Shown here piece after piece: positions 43,843 to 55,874 of a DNA stretch of 64,000 bases. Source of the stretch: Malachius bipustulatus (lineage: Eukaryota > Arthropoda > Insecta > Coleoptera > Melyridae). The DNA is taken from the NCBI GenBank assembly GCA_910589415.1, contig OU342633.1:13554858-13618857 (forward strand). The letters run 5' to 3'. Under the pieces are notes generated by a model. The model was given only the letters and a program-made list of their open reading frames with translations. It did not search any database and was not told the origin of the DNA. Each line of letters begins with the position of its first letter. Positions within the stretch are counted from its first letter, which is position 1. Both the position numbers and the translations under genes were made by a program.

Positions 43843-44385
43843 TCATAACTTAACGTTTATGTAAAAATTTTCCCAAAATTGGGAGTGACGTATTATCCAC
43901 CATCCCCGGCTAAAAGTGCATAGGGCACTTTTACATTTTTCATGTGGCAGATTACTACAAACCCAGCCCAACACATAATGTTTCTGAATTTTTTTCAGCC
44001 AAGTTTTAAGGATTATTATAATCAATGTCAATCTGGAATTTTTTGACAGAAATTGGGATGTCAAGTTGATATTTTTACTTGACAGTTCTTGCTTTTGTAG
44101 AAAGAATGTGAAGGCATCAATCTGCCTGTTGCTGTCGGCTGATGGTTGCAGTAATTTATTGGCCATTACAGATCTCAGATTACATCGAAACTTTGCACAA
44201 TCAGGTGTTACATAATTTGCATCTTTAGCTCTAATGATTGAGAATAAGTTTTCGAGGAAATCTTGAGTCAACCTCCGCGTAATAACGAATTTGAAGTTAT
44301 AATTGGTCTTCAAATCATCTCACAGTAACTTAAGCGCATTTATGTTGGCTACCCTTCCATTCACACAGTTTGGATTCATATTTAT
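43843..44385 (-). pseudogene. P-element/THAP9-type transposase C-terminal relic
   Basis: One frame with a single stop near 44320 reads NCVNGRVANINALKLL, then VITRRLTQDFLENLFSIIRA (the conserved TxRLxQDxLExxFSxIR block), then YVTPDCAKFRCNLRSVM. About 75 residues later comes HYVLGWVCSNLPHEKCKSA, the YVxGYV-like end. No THAP domain or catalytic Asp region is near. No TIRs found. Confidence 0.8.
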
Positions 44386-45214
44386 TTTATTTAAAACTTT
44401 CATTTCTTTTAAAAACTCAAAACTTCTCTATGTATTAAAACAACTCTATATAATACATACAGTTTACTGAAAGTGGTTTTCGAAATTTTTGGTCCTTGTA
44501 CTTTGCTGAGTTGAAAATGTGTTAATTTTTTCTATAAATTAAGCGGTAGATGCTGCACTGGCTGGCAAGTTATTTAATGCAATATGGCATAAAATCCCAA
44601 CATGCAGCGCTGCTAAACCGACTCTCATGGGACTAAACGGTGGCAAAGATATTGTAGTAACTCTCGGTCTGTTTTTTACCACAGAGTCCTACACAAAAGT
44701 CGAATGTTTGAACGCTGGTTCAATTGGTTGGTAAAGTCGGGAAAAAATTTTAAAGCACTATTTACTGGTTTCACTTTATTTTATATTAAAAACACAAGAG
44801 CAATATAATTATTTACTCCTTGAAATTATTACAGGTTTGTTCCTCGAAGGACCACCCTCTTGTGTGAGGGTGGTCCTTCTTGTATGAGGGTGGATATTTT
44901 GCTCACAGTAGGTAACTATTTATTTTCACAAGAAATTAAACGCAATGTTAATTATTTACTGCATGAATTTGAAAACAAATGTTATATGGAATTGAATGGC
45001 AATTTTGAATATAAAGGATTGTTTAACGAGTTGAAATTGAATACAAGATTCGGATTGGATTACGGACACTAGACGCGGAAGAGTTCTTTTTCTGAACACT
45101 GAATTGAACTGAACTACTTCTAGGATGGAAGATAATTGAAAGGCTAAGTGCAGAAAGGGAAGTACTTCAAAATGTTAGTTTTGAGAAAATCAATATAAAC
45201 TGTATAAATATAAC
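44386..45214. other. Spacer, nothing seen
   Basis: AT-rich. A local inverted pair, aaggaccaccctc / gagggtggtcctt, lies at about 44854-44878. No gene supported. Confidence 0.45.
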
Positions 45215-45735
45215 CTAACCTAGGTTTGTAACTACATATTTATTCCCTAAACCCTTCCGCTTCCCCCGTGTCGCCTTGCTGGTCCCGCTCCTTCCGTTCG
45301 AGGCATGTTTTCTTACTACCTCACGTGAAAATCCTCGAGAGCCGGAACTTGGACTCGTGACCGACTCATTCTTGATCAGCAGTAGCTCCCGTGGACGGGA
45401 GTGCATTGCCCTGCAGAGGATGGACCGAAGAATGGTTTTCCGTTCCGTTCTTAACAATACATTTTTTTGGTTGCTTGGCAAGGTGTAACGTTGGAGTAAA
45501 AACTATTATCAACATCGCAGCCTGCATCATCGTTTGCATCTTGCAAACGCTGTTCAGCCATACTTCTTGCTAGGGTGCTGGTAGTTGGCTGTCGTTGGCT
45601 GTTGTTGACATTAGGTCCTAAGCATCCTTTTTCAACATCACAGTCTATATTTTTTAAGCCTAGGAAACATAGATGTTGCTCAACTACTTTGTTGGTAGTT
45701 ATTCCTCCCATGTTCCCAAAGTTTTTTTTTCCCAC
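45215..45735 (-). CDS. Two unrecognised open frames
   Basis: 45735-45451 (VVEQHLCFLGLKNIDCDVEK, Asp/Asn-rich) and 45481-45215 (basic, TSKATRGKRKG near the end) overlap in different frames. The composition here is more balanced than its surroundings. I recognise no domain. They may be exons or relics of one element; no promoter or homologue is proposed. Confidence 0.25.
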
Positions 45736-46117
45736 AAGTGAATTACCTCAAAACATCCTACAAAAATTTTTAATACATCATTGTTTATTTCACGCGCTTA
45801 TTTTTCAAGCACAAAATGACTTGCACATACTTTCAATTACAATTTCCTCCATTATCGTTACAACAAAGTGAAAACCATAAACAAAAAACAAAGCACAGGG
45901 ATATGAATATGCAACAACCAAAAAGCACAGTATAGAATCAAAAGGCAACGAACCGCGCGGGAATTATTGAAGTCAAGGGAATTCTGGTTAACTCAAACGT
46001 CATTACTATCAATAGTGTCAATAGTGTCATTTACCAAAATTTACCGGGCTCCTGCACTCGGTAAATTTCTGTCCACTGCCAGCGGGATGACAAGTTCTGA
46101 ATTTACGACCCTATGAA

Positions 46118-46771
46118 CTACATACGTAGACCACCGCGATGGATGTGCTTGGATCCAGCACAGACAATTTTAGGGTCAGTCCACAAATTCACCGATGTAA
46201 AGAATAACTTGTTTTGAAAATTTTCAACTACTTTCTGGGTAAGATTTGCTAACAGGATCAGGGTACATAATTCAAGCCGAGGAAGGGTTACTGTTTTAAC
46301 AGGAGCTACCCTAGACTTAGCGTAACTAGAATACAAGGCACAGAATTGTCAGAGTATACCGCTCGAAAAAAGACGCAGACACCGTAATCCTTGATACTGC
46401 TATCTGCAAACCCATGAAGTTGAATGTCGACCACCGGTTTCTTTGAGAATATAGAACGAGCAATTTTTAACTTTCGTAAGGCAACAAGGGAGTTTAATAA
46501 ATTTTTCCACTCTGGAAGAAGTATCCCATTCAGAGGTTCGTCCCAAGTGAATTCTTTTTGTATAAACAAAATCCTGCCGAACCAAAGAGGATATTTAACT
46601 GGAAATAAGATTTTCCAGTTCCATAAAGGTTTGACAGCCGTATAATACATCGTCTACATACGTTTAGCGGAGCAGTGCATCAGCAGTGTTGGTAAACTCC
46701 TTCGCCGAAGTTGCGGTTAACTGATTTAGTACACGAGTGGCAAGGAATTGTGCACAATTTGTGCCATAGGT
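46118..46771 (-). pseudogene. pol: BEL/Pao RT and RNase H fragment, 3' part
   Basis: Reads GTNCAQFLATRVLNQL, then the Pao catalytic block TYVDDVLYG, EWKNLLNSLVALRKLKI, IQLHGFADSSIKDYGVCVFF (RNase H Asp) and KSRVAPVKTVTLPRLEL, then a second LWTDP block. Shifts near 46650 and 46325. The upstream end is split off by the hAT inserted after 46771; the other side is at 49912-49980. Confidence 0.85.
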
Positions 46772-49700
46772 TATGGTTGCGCTTTGTCTCATAACATCGA
46801 TGTTGACATCCTCCGAATGTCAAGTGCTAACTGTACTAGATTGGTGACACTTTTGACAGTGCTGAAAGTCTATTATGCTTGATTTTATAATCATAAAAGT
46901 TTGGTTTGATTTGAATTGAGAGCTTTAAGGTTAAATTAAATTAGAACAAAAAATTAAATAACCGTATTTTAAAAATACGATAAATAATTGATTATATCTA
47001 ACTAAATTTAGTAAAGTTAGTTTGTATTGTTTGTAATTGTTGTTGGTACAAAATATATAATGCGCTGACAGAATTTTACAGATTTAAGTAAGTAAACTTA
47101 AAAAAAAAACTAGATATTGAAAAGAACAAGAATTTGGTGACAAAATTTATTAATCTAAATAATCAAATAAAAATATGTATTTATATTTTATGGGACGACA
47201 AACTAAATAGGAAACCACCTAATGATTATTTATAATATTTATGGTACAATTATTATCACTAGATAAAGAAGTGAACGAACAATCTTGGTCAATAATCTGT
47301 CAGATATGCTACAAATTCCAATAAGATTTATCGATGGATGGCAGAAATAGCAGCTTCGATAACCTACTGCCCTTTAATCTATTGCGTTGTTTGGAGAGTT
47401 TGTCCAGCTTTTGAGAACAAACGTTCTGATGATACTGAAGTGGTAACAGCCATAGATATTTTTTTTGCTAATTTGGATAGTTTTGGATACAAGTGTTCCA
47501 CCCTCTTCCATGTTTCTAATTGTTTATCGGAAAATTGACTAACAGGACTTCTTAAATATAAAGTTATTTCATCTTGCACATCTGGTGTTTGGTCCTGTTT
47601 CTGTTCTCATACTAAGCTATGCTGTTTTGACCACAGTGAAAATGACTTTCCGAAATCTGCAGTATCTATAATAATTAGAAATATTGTCGAAATTAGTATA
47701 AATTTACATTGCTATTGCATTTTAATATAATAGGTATCTTTACTTAACTGCAATGTCTTCTCCAATCTGAGACTGCGAAGTGTGAGTACGCACATTTTTT
47801 GTAATACTATTTAGATAGGTCACCACTTTCCCACAAGCTAGTGCATCCTTGAAATGCAATCTCTTGAAACGGGGATCAAGAAATGTACTTACTGCTAATA
47901 TGTACATGTTCTATTTGACCAAAACGTTTCTCACATTCAGTCAATATTTGAGTTTTCAATTTCTGTGCCATCATGTTTCCTGGCGTTGAAGTTGAAGACA
48001 CTACTTGATCTATCAAGCAGTTGACCAATGGTATTACAGTGCTCGAAGTTACATATTGTTCTCCACTTAATTCTTTTATGGCAGCTTCAAGCGGTCTTGA
48101 AATTTTTACGATTTCTTTTAGCTGTGCTATTTCGTTAGGGGTTAGCATGGGTGGAGCTGTTGAATGCTGAATAATGATGTTGTTCAAAGTGGCACTTAAT
48201 TCCAGAAATCGCTCGATCATGTAGAATTTTGAATTCCAACGAGTGGACACTTCTTGGATTAACTTTTTGTCTGTTGTTTTCCTTAGCTCATCACTAGCAT
48301 AAACACTATGTTTAAATCAAGTGACAATTGTTTTTATTTTCCCCAGCACTTTGACAAATTCAGGTACCGATTCAACTGATTTTTCTGACACCAAATTTAT
48401 TTTGTGGGCAAAACATGGCAAATATTTTTTGTTTTTTCCAAAAGCAATTTCTGCTGCTTTCACCATATTAGCTCCATTGTCAGTAACTATAGCTGTAATT
48501 TGTTCCGAAGTGATTTTCCATTCAGAGCAAATTTCTTGCAACACTCTCGCAATGTATTGGGAGGTATGCCTTTCATCCAATTCATAGACTCCGATGCAGA
48601 ATGAAACTTCTGAAATAACGTATGCCGTCACCCCCACAAAAGTTCTTGTCTGCATGGTTTCAGTCCCATATATCTGTTGTTAATGTGATGTGTTCAATAT
48701 TTTTTAAACTTTCTTTCACTAAATTGGATAACACTTCAAATTTATTGTCTATCATGCGTGTTATAGTACTTCGATGAGGTATTTTGTAGAGAGGTGCAAC
48801 AATTTTCATTAAATGACAAAAACCTTCGTTTCCGAGTATTTAAAATGGCTGATAATCTCGGCAGATCATGTACATAAGAGCATCATTGATCTTGCTTGTA
48901 TTTGCTCATGTGCTCTAAAATGATTTGATATGTTTAAAACACTCGGAAATACGTGCCTGTTTAACAGATTCTCTAGCCATGGGTGCACTCTTTTTAGCAG
49001 TCTTAGGTTGAGATGATGGGGTGCTTTGTTCCTCAATTGTCTCTTCGCTTGCAAATCAATCAATTTCAGCTACTGAAGCGATTGACATATTCGAACGAAT
49101 AGAGCAGCTTTGACTTGGTTCTCTTGGTGGCCCTTTGTCTTCGTTTTCATCATAAATTGAAAATCCTACTTGAGACTCTGAGGTTTTTGATGTAGATGGT
49201 AATGAAATAACTTCTGACTTTTGCGCTAATGCTGATTTTTCTTCATTTGCAGAATCAATATTTTGTTGAACAATATTGCTGTACCATCACTTTTTTTTTC
49301 AAAATATTTTAAACCAACTTTTTAGTTTTGGGGTCATATTAACACAACTTAAAATAAAAAAAAATATATTTTTGCAATTATTATTTATGCAATAGCATTA
49401 AAAAATTAATTTGTGAGATGAATAATTCAATTCAAGTAGACGAGAAAGCATTCGAAAATGAACAAAAGATATGGGGTCTTTATTCGAGGTTATCGGGCTC
49501 TCCTATTTATAGATTCGGAATTTTATTGCGTTCTTTCAAATAATTTGGGACTTACACAAAAAAGAAAATATCTGACTAAGGCGCCATCTATTATTAAAAC
49601 ATTGAATTGCTTTACAAACTGACAATTGCTTAATAAGTAGTTTTCTGCATTCGAGCTAAAGCAAATAAATATAGAACTCTAGAAGATTTTGTTATTACAA

Positions 49701-49911
49701 GATTTAAAAAATTCTGTAAAAATATCATTTAGCGAATTCTGCAATAATTTTTGTTTTAAATTGACATCAAAAACTGCTACTTCGATTTTTCCTGATTAAA
49801 CATCGATGTTTTCCGATTATATCGTGTATCCGACATCGATGTCCGAATATCGATGTATCGTATGCATAACATCGATGTTATAAAAACATCGAATTCATTC
49901 GCACATCCCTA
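46772..49911 (-). mobile_element. hAT transposon hAT-1, 3,140 bp, TSD CCATAGGT
   Basis: The 8-bp duplication CCATAGGT is at 46764-46771 and 49912-49919. The right end, inverted, reads TAGGGATGTGCGAA. The left end TATGGTTGCGCTTTG is a decayed match. Palindromic ACATCGATGT repeats lie inside both ends (four on the right, one on the left). Ignoring the element rejoins the BEL/Pao frame across TVTYG and TNCAQ, which independently confirms both boundaries. Confidence 0.88.
47379..49320 (-). pseudogene. hAT-1 transposase (ZBED-like)
   Basis: Pieces in order: an acidic N-terminal part, QARISECFKHIKSF, ICRDYQPF, KFEVLSNLVKESLKNIEHIT (frames shifting near 48860 and 48670). The core follows: VGVTAYVISEVSFCIGVYEL, TDNGANMVKAAEIAFG (the D-N block), CFAHKINLVSEKSVE, STRWNSKFYMIERFLEL (RW). 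It ends with the dimerisation domain EHLYPKLSKLAKKISMAVTTS and SSERLFSKAGQ. All hAT landmarks are present but at least four shifts break it. Confidence 0.85.
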
Positions 49912-49980
49912 CCATAGGTTACAGTCAAAAGTTCTCACTCAAATTTCTTGGAAGATGTATGTCAATTGAAGTTTTTTTTT
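49912..49980 (-). pseudogene. pol: BEL/Pao RT fragment, upstream side of the hAT
   Basis: The frame HTSSKKFE(stop)ELLTVTYG leads directly into GTNCAQFLATR beyond the hAT-1 element. It is only about 20 codons before it meets copy F near 49980, where another breakpoint lies. Confidence 0.65.
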
Positions 49981-50270
49981 GTCCTTTCAATAATAGCATG
50001 ATCCACATCACATTCGAGGTGCGTGTATCCAGGTACCAAAGATTTATGATCAATAATTTCTATTGTTGGACACAGCTGAATGGCATAGTAGAACATAGAG
50101 CAAACGTATGAGTTTTCGTTTTGCCCCCCCGCAAGTGTCGGAGTAAAACACTACATCTTTAATTGCACTTGGAATGCTCTTTAAATGCAAGTAGAGACAG
50201 GAAGCTATTTCATTTGCACCTCTACCAGCCGTTACTAAATTTCTCGAGAACCTAGTGTTATTAATTTTCG
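49975..50270 (-). pseudogene. Unnamed transposase-like family, copy F (catalytic core)
   Basis: One uninterrupted frame: GRGANEIASCLYLHLK, then KDVVFYSDTCGGQNENSY (the SDNxxGQ block), then IEIIDHKSLVPGYTHLECD, then DHAIIERTKK. It is the best-preserved catalytic segment in the window. Compare copy D (HEGEGKRGAIEI; FSDNFCGQ; HKFLVSGHTQNEGDNAH). The Asp-rich, evenly spaced blocks look like the middle and end of an RNase H-fold nuclease. It is joined to BEL/Pao on one side and a gypsy on the other. Confidence 0.75.
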
Positions 50271-50329
50271 GTGTGCCCCGAATTCTGCTTTGCGAACACG
50301 CTCAAATTTTTAAAACCAGTCTATTTACC

Positions 50330-50968
50330 AACTTGCTGAAAACTACGAAGTCAATTTGTGGTACAGCGCCAGGCATCTATCTCAGGTAAATCTGACCGAA
50401 AGAACGAATCGTACCATCCTGACAGCTATTTCCTCCTACGTCCGTGACAATCATAAGGTTTGGGATAAGAAGGTTTATAGAGTTGCCCAGGCAATTAATT
50501 GATCGGTAAGCGAAGTTACTTGTCCGGCTTTCTTAGTTTTCGCTAGAAATATCCCTATAGACGGAATATTTTACGGTCCAGTCTCAGATAATTGTTTAGA
50601 ATTGCCCGACGATCTATCTCATGTTCACCGAGAACAAGACATAATATCTAAACTACCTCCAATTTTTAGCGATATAAGAACTAGACTTAAGAAAGCTTGT
50701 GAACTAAGTAAAAAACATTACGACTTACGTAAACGCCCCAATGTTTTCACAGAGGGTGACCTCGTTTGGAAACATACCTACCTACTGTCGAATGCCGCAA
50801 AGAATTTTGCCGCTAAATTGGCCCCTAAATTCGTACTGTGCCAGGATATCTAAAGTAGTGTCTAAATTAGTGCACGAGTTACAAGACTAAGAAGGCAACC
50901 CCCTAGGGCGCTGGCATTCTAAAGATAGATATGAAGGCGTATCGAGGCGAAGATCCGCCGAAAAGTGA
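50330..50968 (+). pseudogene. pol: Gypsy integrase C-terminal half, plus strand
   Basis: Reads LTERTNRTILTAISSYVRDN (the region after the catalytic Glu), VWDKKVYRVAQAIN, a stop, then CPAFLVFARNIP. It continues with RTRLKKACELSKKHYDLRKR, EGDLVWKHTYLLSNAAKNFA and AKLAPKFV. A one-base shift later it ends GNPLGRWHSKDRYEG. 50970-51540 beyond it, possibly the 3' LTR region, shows nothing I can support. Confidence 0.82.
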
Positions 50969-51546
50969 CCGAATAGTTCTTTGTAGTATCTTCTCTCTAA
51001 TTTTATTTTTGTGCCTACCTTTATCTCTCTTTAACCCATTTAGAAATGAGGCTTAGCAATACTTGAAATGAGAAAGCTCCGTTTCTTGTCGTATTTTAGA
51101 CTGAATGAAGCATGTATGTAGAGTAAATACAGTATCTTTCAAAGCGTTTCTCAAGGATCTCGAAACTAGCTGTGTGATCTGAGTACTCAAAGTGTAAATG
51201 TTGCTAACTTTGGGATCGGTATCTGTTATCCTTAGGCTCCTGTATTATTTTATCTCTCATATCTGAGCATTCATATCTTTTCTGGCTATCTAAATTATTA
51301 CCTGAAGAAGTAACTATTCGTCTATCTTGTCAAACAAACGTTTACGAGTCTAATGTTATCTCTTAGATTTTCTTACGTTCAAATGAACTAAAGAAAACAC
51401 TACCTTACTTTTGTGACTACCTTATCTTGTTTCTTATCTGAAAATCATGGGTTGTTTCCAACCGTTTCCGCCCTGCGTCGAGCTAAAGTGAAAACCGCCC
51501 TGCTTGTCCAAACAGAAGGCAGCAGGTCCATCTGACTGACCATCAA

Positions 51547-51855
51547 TTATTTAATATTTAGCTTTTCAAACTCTTCAGCATATATCTTTATCTTTCTTGA
51601 CTGGGTCTTTTGGGGATTCTTTAGTAATTTACAGTAAAGCTCATACATAATTGATAAATTTAATTCAGAGCCTAGATATTTTTTGAGTGTGCTTTCTTGA
51701 ATAATGTGACTCGTATGCTGGAAATGATAATATATGGTTCCTATTATCTCCGAATCTTCATCTGAAGTTTTATTCCAAGGTATATGGCATCCTGTCTTAT
51801 CATCAGATGCACTGAGAAAAAGGTCTATTAATGTCAACGTCATCCGCATTATCAT
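51547..51855 (-). pseudogene. Unnamed transposase-like family, copy G (SHY block)
   Basis: 102 codons. Residues about 48-77 read FQHTSHIIQESTLKKYLG, then SELNLSIMYELYCK. This matches the (I/F)PxxxSHYxRxxSxRxYLxxxLSIxxMYxxY block between the cysteine motif and PKKDxC in copies A, C and D. The upstream part (ASDDKTGCHIPWNKTSDED) is acidic, and the downstream part leaves the family. This is the weakest of the seven copies. Confidence 0.45.
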
Positions 51856-52099
51856 TACATCGCCCCGGTATTATATTTTGCCTAGCGCAGCAGTTCTGCT
51901 TGACAGAGTAGCGTACTTTTTGAATGAAGAACTTTTCAGTAAATCTGATGACTTACTGTCAAGCTCATCATACATCATACAATTATTTACTACTACTACA
52001 ATTATTTACTACTGCAATGGTACGTGGTTTTCCCGGACCTCCGCTGTGTAGTATTACGTTATTGTATATCCTATAGGACTGGGACTCCCTGCTGATTCG

Positions 52100-53805
52100 A
52101 TCATCAGCAAATGGTAACCTGGGCTCCCTGGAGGTAGATGCGGTAGCGCTGTACCGAGTGGACAATGACAAACAATTCCTTTTTGGTGGTGGTATATGCT
52201 AGTTGGCAGGGTTGTAAGCCCTTGCTAATGAATGCTACTAACCCCTGTTCCTGGTTTCCGTTTATTTGGTATAGGACTCCTCTGATTCCAGATTGAGAGC
52301 TGTCTGTCCCCACATAATAACGCTTGTTGAGGTGGGTGGATAAGCATCACGTGATCCAAAAACTGTCCCTTCAACTCTTCAAACGCTCTCGTTTCAGATG
52401 TTCCTTAGGCCCATTTGGTTCCCTTCTGAAGTAGGTGTCGCAGGGGCCTCGTGCATTCGCTAAATTGTTTACACAATCTTCTGTAATAATTACATAGCCC
52501 CAAGAATGACCGAAGACCCTTGACCCTTTTTTAGTGGGAAATTTTTCGATTGCGATTGTTTTGCTGGGATCCATTGAAATTCCCTTGGGAGTTACTAAAT
52601 GGCCGAGGAACGGAACTTGTTGTCGGACGAAGCGAACTTCTCCGAGTTGATGGTCATGTTTGATTTGCAAATTTTTTCGAAAACCCTTCTGAGATTCTGA
52701 AGATGCTCCTCGAAGGACGTGGATGCAACTAGCAGATCATCTATGTAATTGAAAGTAAATTCTCTTACTTCCTGTCCCAGAACTATATCGATGGCATCGG
52801 GAGAAACCTGCAACGGCGGTTTTTATGCCAATGGTAGTACCTTAAATTGGTAGGTTCTGCCATTATAGGTAAATGCAGTATATTGTCTGCTGTTCTTTTC
52901 GAGAGGGATGGAACTGTTGCAACAATTCCTCTGCCGATGGTGGGCTCTCCTGATCTGATACCCTCGTTTATTCCCCTAGAGCCCATCTTCCTCCATTTGC
53001 TTTAGGGTGGCCTTAGAGAATGACTGTATTGATGAGTCAACCCTGGCCGCTCGGTAAATAAATTCCAGTATTCTTCTAGGAGTATCCTCATACGTCGACC
53101 ATCTTCTGCAGACAAGTTTGCTTGATCTATTTTCTTCTTGATCAGTTCGTCTGTGTTGACAGTGGGAACGGCGAGAAAATTCGCATAGGCTATATTATCT
53201 AGATCCGTCCGAACGCCCAGCTGATCGTTTCTTGTTGACGAGGCTCTGATGGGTATTTCAATTGACTTCCCGTCCTGGTATAACACTAATGTATTTCGTT
53301 TCAGATTTATGATGCAATGATTTGAGGTCAGCCAACCAGTACCTATTATTAGCGGTTTGCTGAGTTTCGGGATCACCAGGCAGTTCGGCATGATGCGAAC
53401 CTTCTCTAGCTAAGCTTCAAATTGTATTTGCTTTCGTTTGTTGTGTTTGCTGAAAGCATCTTGTAATTCAATTTACCTCAGGGGTAGTATTGCCATGGGT
53501 ATCTGTTGTTGTTGCAGAGACTGGTATAGAGATGTTGAAATGCCGGTTATTTCACTTCCTGTGTTTATAAGTGTGTGTTTATAACTCCCGGACTATCTTC
53601 TCTCCTATAATGACGTCAAGTTCAGGAGACTGGCTTGGCGTCTGTCTGGTCATTGTGGTGACTGGTGGTCCTTGTTGAAAACTCTGTGGCCCCGGTTTGA
53701 CTGGATCTTTAATACCTTGACCAAATTTTCCTAGCCCTCGTTCTGGTAGCCGCCTTGTTTCAACATGATTTCCCATCCAATTTGGCAGTGATTTGGTGGC
53801 TTCAA
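52100..53805 (-). pseudogene. Decayed gypsy (gag tail, protease, RT, RNase H)
   Basis: From right to left: gag tail GLGKFGQGIKDPVKPGPQ; protease-side SKPLIIGTGWLTSNHCIINL; RT pieces (EYWNLFTERPGLTHQYSH; FTFNYIDDLLVASTSFEEHL with YIDD catalytic pair; VPFLGHLVTPKGISMDPSK); RNase H MGTDSSQSGIRGVLYQ with TDSS, and TTTKKELFVIVHSVQRYRIY. Six or more shifts. The gag tail resembles that of G4. It is bounded on the right by an 8-bp-duplication MITE. Confidence 0.8.
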
Positions 53806-53807
53806 TA

Positions 53808-54363
53808 CATAGAGATAGAAAAGAAAGGAGCCGCTATGATCACCTAATATTACATTAAAAAACGGCATCACTGGGTGGAGCTTATAGGAGTAACAATATG
53901 GCGTCTCGACAGGGTGAGACTTAATTTTTATTTGCAAAATTTTCATAAATAAAAATGTTTCTCACATTTCATACATATTTTTAACACGTCTTCAGATGGA
54001 TATTGCAGACTTTTTATTTTTTTTAAGTCAATAAAAGAATATAAAATATCCGGCAAATAATCATGGTCATTTTCAATTTTAGATTTTTAGTGTACTATGC
54101 AAGTAGGTACGGTCCTGTATATTGTTGACACTTACCTTTGGAATGTTATTTCGGAGGATTTTTTTTATCAACGCAGTCTCTACTACAGCAGGTACGAACT
54201 GCACAAGAAACCATCTTTAGTCAGTCCTTAAATCAAATGAAACATCACAAAAAGCCTTCACTCAAGACAATAGCATAAGTTTGACATAAAAGTCGTATCA
54301 ATATGGCGGACCTGATCCCATCTGTGTCACGTCATGTCGTCTCCTCTCTATTCTATCTCTATG
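53808..54363. mobile_element. 556-bp MITE, hAT-type 8-bp duplication CTTCAATA
   Basis: Terminal repeats CATAGAGATAGAAAAGAAAG and, inverted, CATAGAGATAGAATAGAGAG. CTTCAATA lies at 53800-53807 and 54364-54371. No frame. The eight-base duplication indicates mobilisation by a hAT transposase. Confidence 0.85.
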
Positions 54364-54445
54364 CTTCAATATAAAACATTAAAAAAAATTCAATTTAGTT
54401 TTCAATATAAAACATTAAAAAAAAAATTCAATTTAGTTTTTTTAA
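54364..54445. repeat. Two-unit tandem repeat, about 42 bp
   Basis: CAATATAAAACATTAAAAAA followed by TTCAATTTAGTTTT occurs twice in succession, differing in the A-run length. It starts at the MITE's right target duplication. Confidence 0.75.
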
Positions 54446-54950
54446 ACAAATAAAACTCGGTACCTAATACATTGGGTGTTGCCGGCAATTTTTTCCTTCT
54501 GATGGTCAAGACTTTTTTCAAGCAGTTTTCAGAAGTTTCTGCTTCGATTTTGAACCTTAGCCTATTTTGAATACGTTTCTATAAAATCGTTGGAAATCTG
54601 CAATAAATTGTGACATTGTGAAAAAATAATTGTGACATGAAAGAGTTCATAAAGAAGAGAGTGTTCATATTCTAATTTTAGACAGAAAATTGGTAAACCT
54701 TGATAAGCAAAAACAATATACTTACTAATTCTATTGCAAGTTGTGTTTGCAAAATCGGCCACCATTCATAAAATTCTTGCATGTTTTGTTATTAGTCGAG
54801 ATAATTTTTCTTATCTAGAAGGAATTTTCCCAATGTTTGAGAACCTCTTCAACGGGTTTCACGTTTGACAGCAACCACAACTACTATCCTTGGCTCGTTT
54901 GGACGGCTCTGCAAGCCAATATATTAGGTGTTCGGAGTGATTAGAAATGG
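54446..54950. other. AT-rich spacer, nothing seen
   Basis: A 67-codon open frame at 54562-54765 has no domain. No repeats supported. Confidence 0.4.
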
Positions 54951-54953
54951 TTT

Positions 54954-55585
54954 TTAAATATATTTTATGTTTTTTGAACCTTCAATAATGTCAATCGCTT
55001 CTTGGGTTTCTGATGCCTGCTGGAAAGTGAGTGCTCGTCTCACAGTGGTTAATTTGTTCCCATGTTTATCAACTAGATTGCTCTTGGAGATTTCAGGTTT
55101 ATTTTTGCACGACTGTCGTTTTCCTACTGGACTAACATAATATGTTGCTCTCTTTTCTGAAGGAAAAAGGGCAACGATTTTGTTTGCTAGTAATGATAAT
55201 GATTTATTGTTTAACTTATGGGAAGTATTTAAAAAGTGAGTAACTATTAGGTCACTGATTACGTTTCTATATCTGGAATTCAAAACTGCAAAACTTTATA
55301 TTTCCCTAAAATGGCCCCTACGATGTCACTCTTAAGAATATTTTTCAAATCAAAATTTTCCACATTCTGGGTAGAAGAATATGATAAAAAACTGGAATTA
55401 GACCACAATCTGAATTTTTAAGATCTGTTTTAGTGCTAGTTGACAATAGCGAATCATCATGTGTTTGTAATGTGTCATTAACAGAATCACTTCTGACTGA
55501 CTGTGAGTCGAAATTGCTTCTTCTTTTCAATGGAGGGTTTAAAGTCGAGTCGTAAATTTGACTTGGGATCAATACACTCCGGAAT
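54954..55585 (-). pseudogene. Relic of an insect SAM-protein-type family
   Basis: An N-terminal Ser/Asp-rich piece (55572-55430) leads, after a shift, to ENFDLKNILKSDIVGAILGKY. In the next frame: NVISDLIVTHFLNTSHKLNN, KIVALFPSEKRATYYVSP, SNLVDKHGNKLTTVRR. This order (DLxxIL...G..IL..Y, then II...L, then I..LFP.E...YY, then KLV.KY.N.R) is one I recall from multi-copy uncharacterised arthropod proteins that also carry a SAM domain. Recall only; no function is claimed. Broken by shifts. Confidence 0.5.
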
Positions 55586-55874
55586 TAATTATGGTATTGT
55601 TGGGTGTATGATCCTCTAGATTTTCTCATTGACGCCTATATAAGCGTCTTGTCGGTTAAGTCGTAAATTTAACCGGCGTCCAGAGAATGGAACTCTGGTT
55701 ATTTAGGATCAACTAACGATATTATTTGTAAAAGAACAATTATTGCATATGTAAATTTCAGTAATTTTATTCTTGGTTATAGTTATACATTAGTTGACCG
55801 ATCTTGAGTTTTTTTTACTTAATACTACTGACTACATTTCGTCAGTATATTTCCCTTTTTACACTCTAAAACTA

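Noticed and set aside
43843..44385. Linking the P-type C-terminus with the THAP finger at 24.6 kb as one element
   Set aside because: Separated by about 19 kb of other elements with no shared termini.
53940..53998. CTGAAGA ... GAGAAAC as a further hammerhead on the minus strand
   Set aside because: No convincing helix II or helix I could be drawn; core words alone are not enough.
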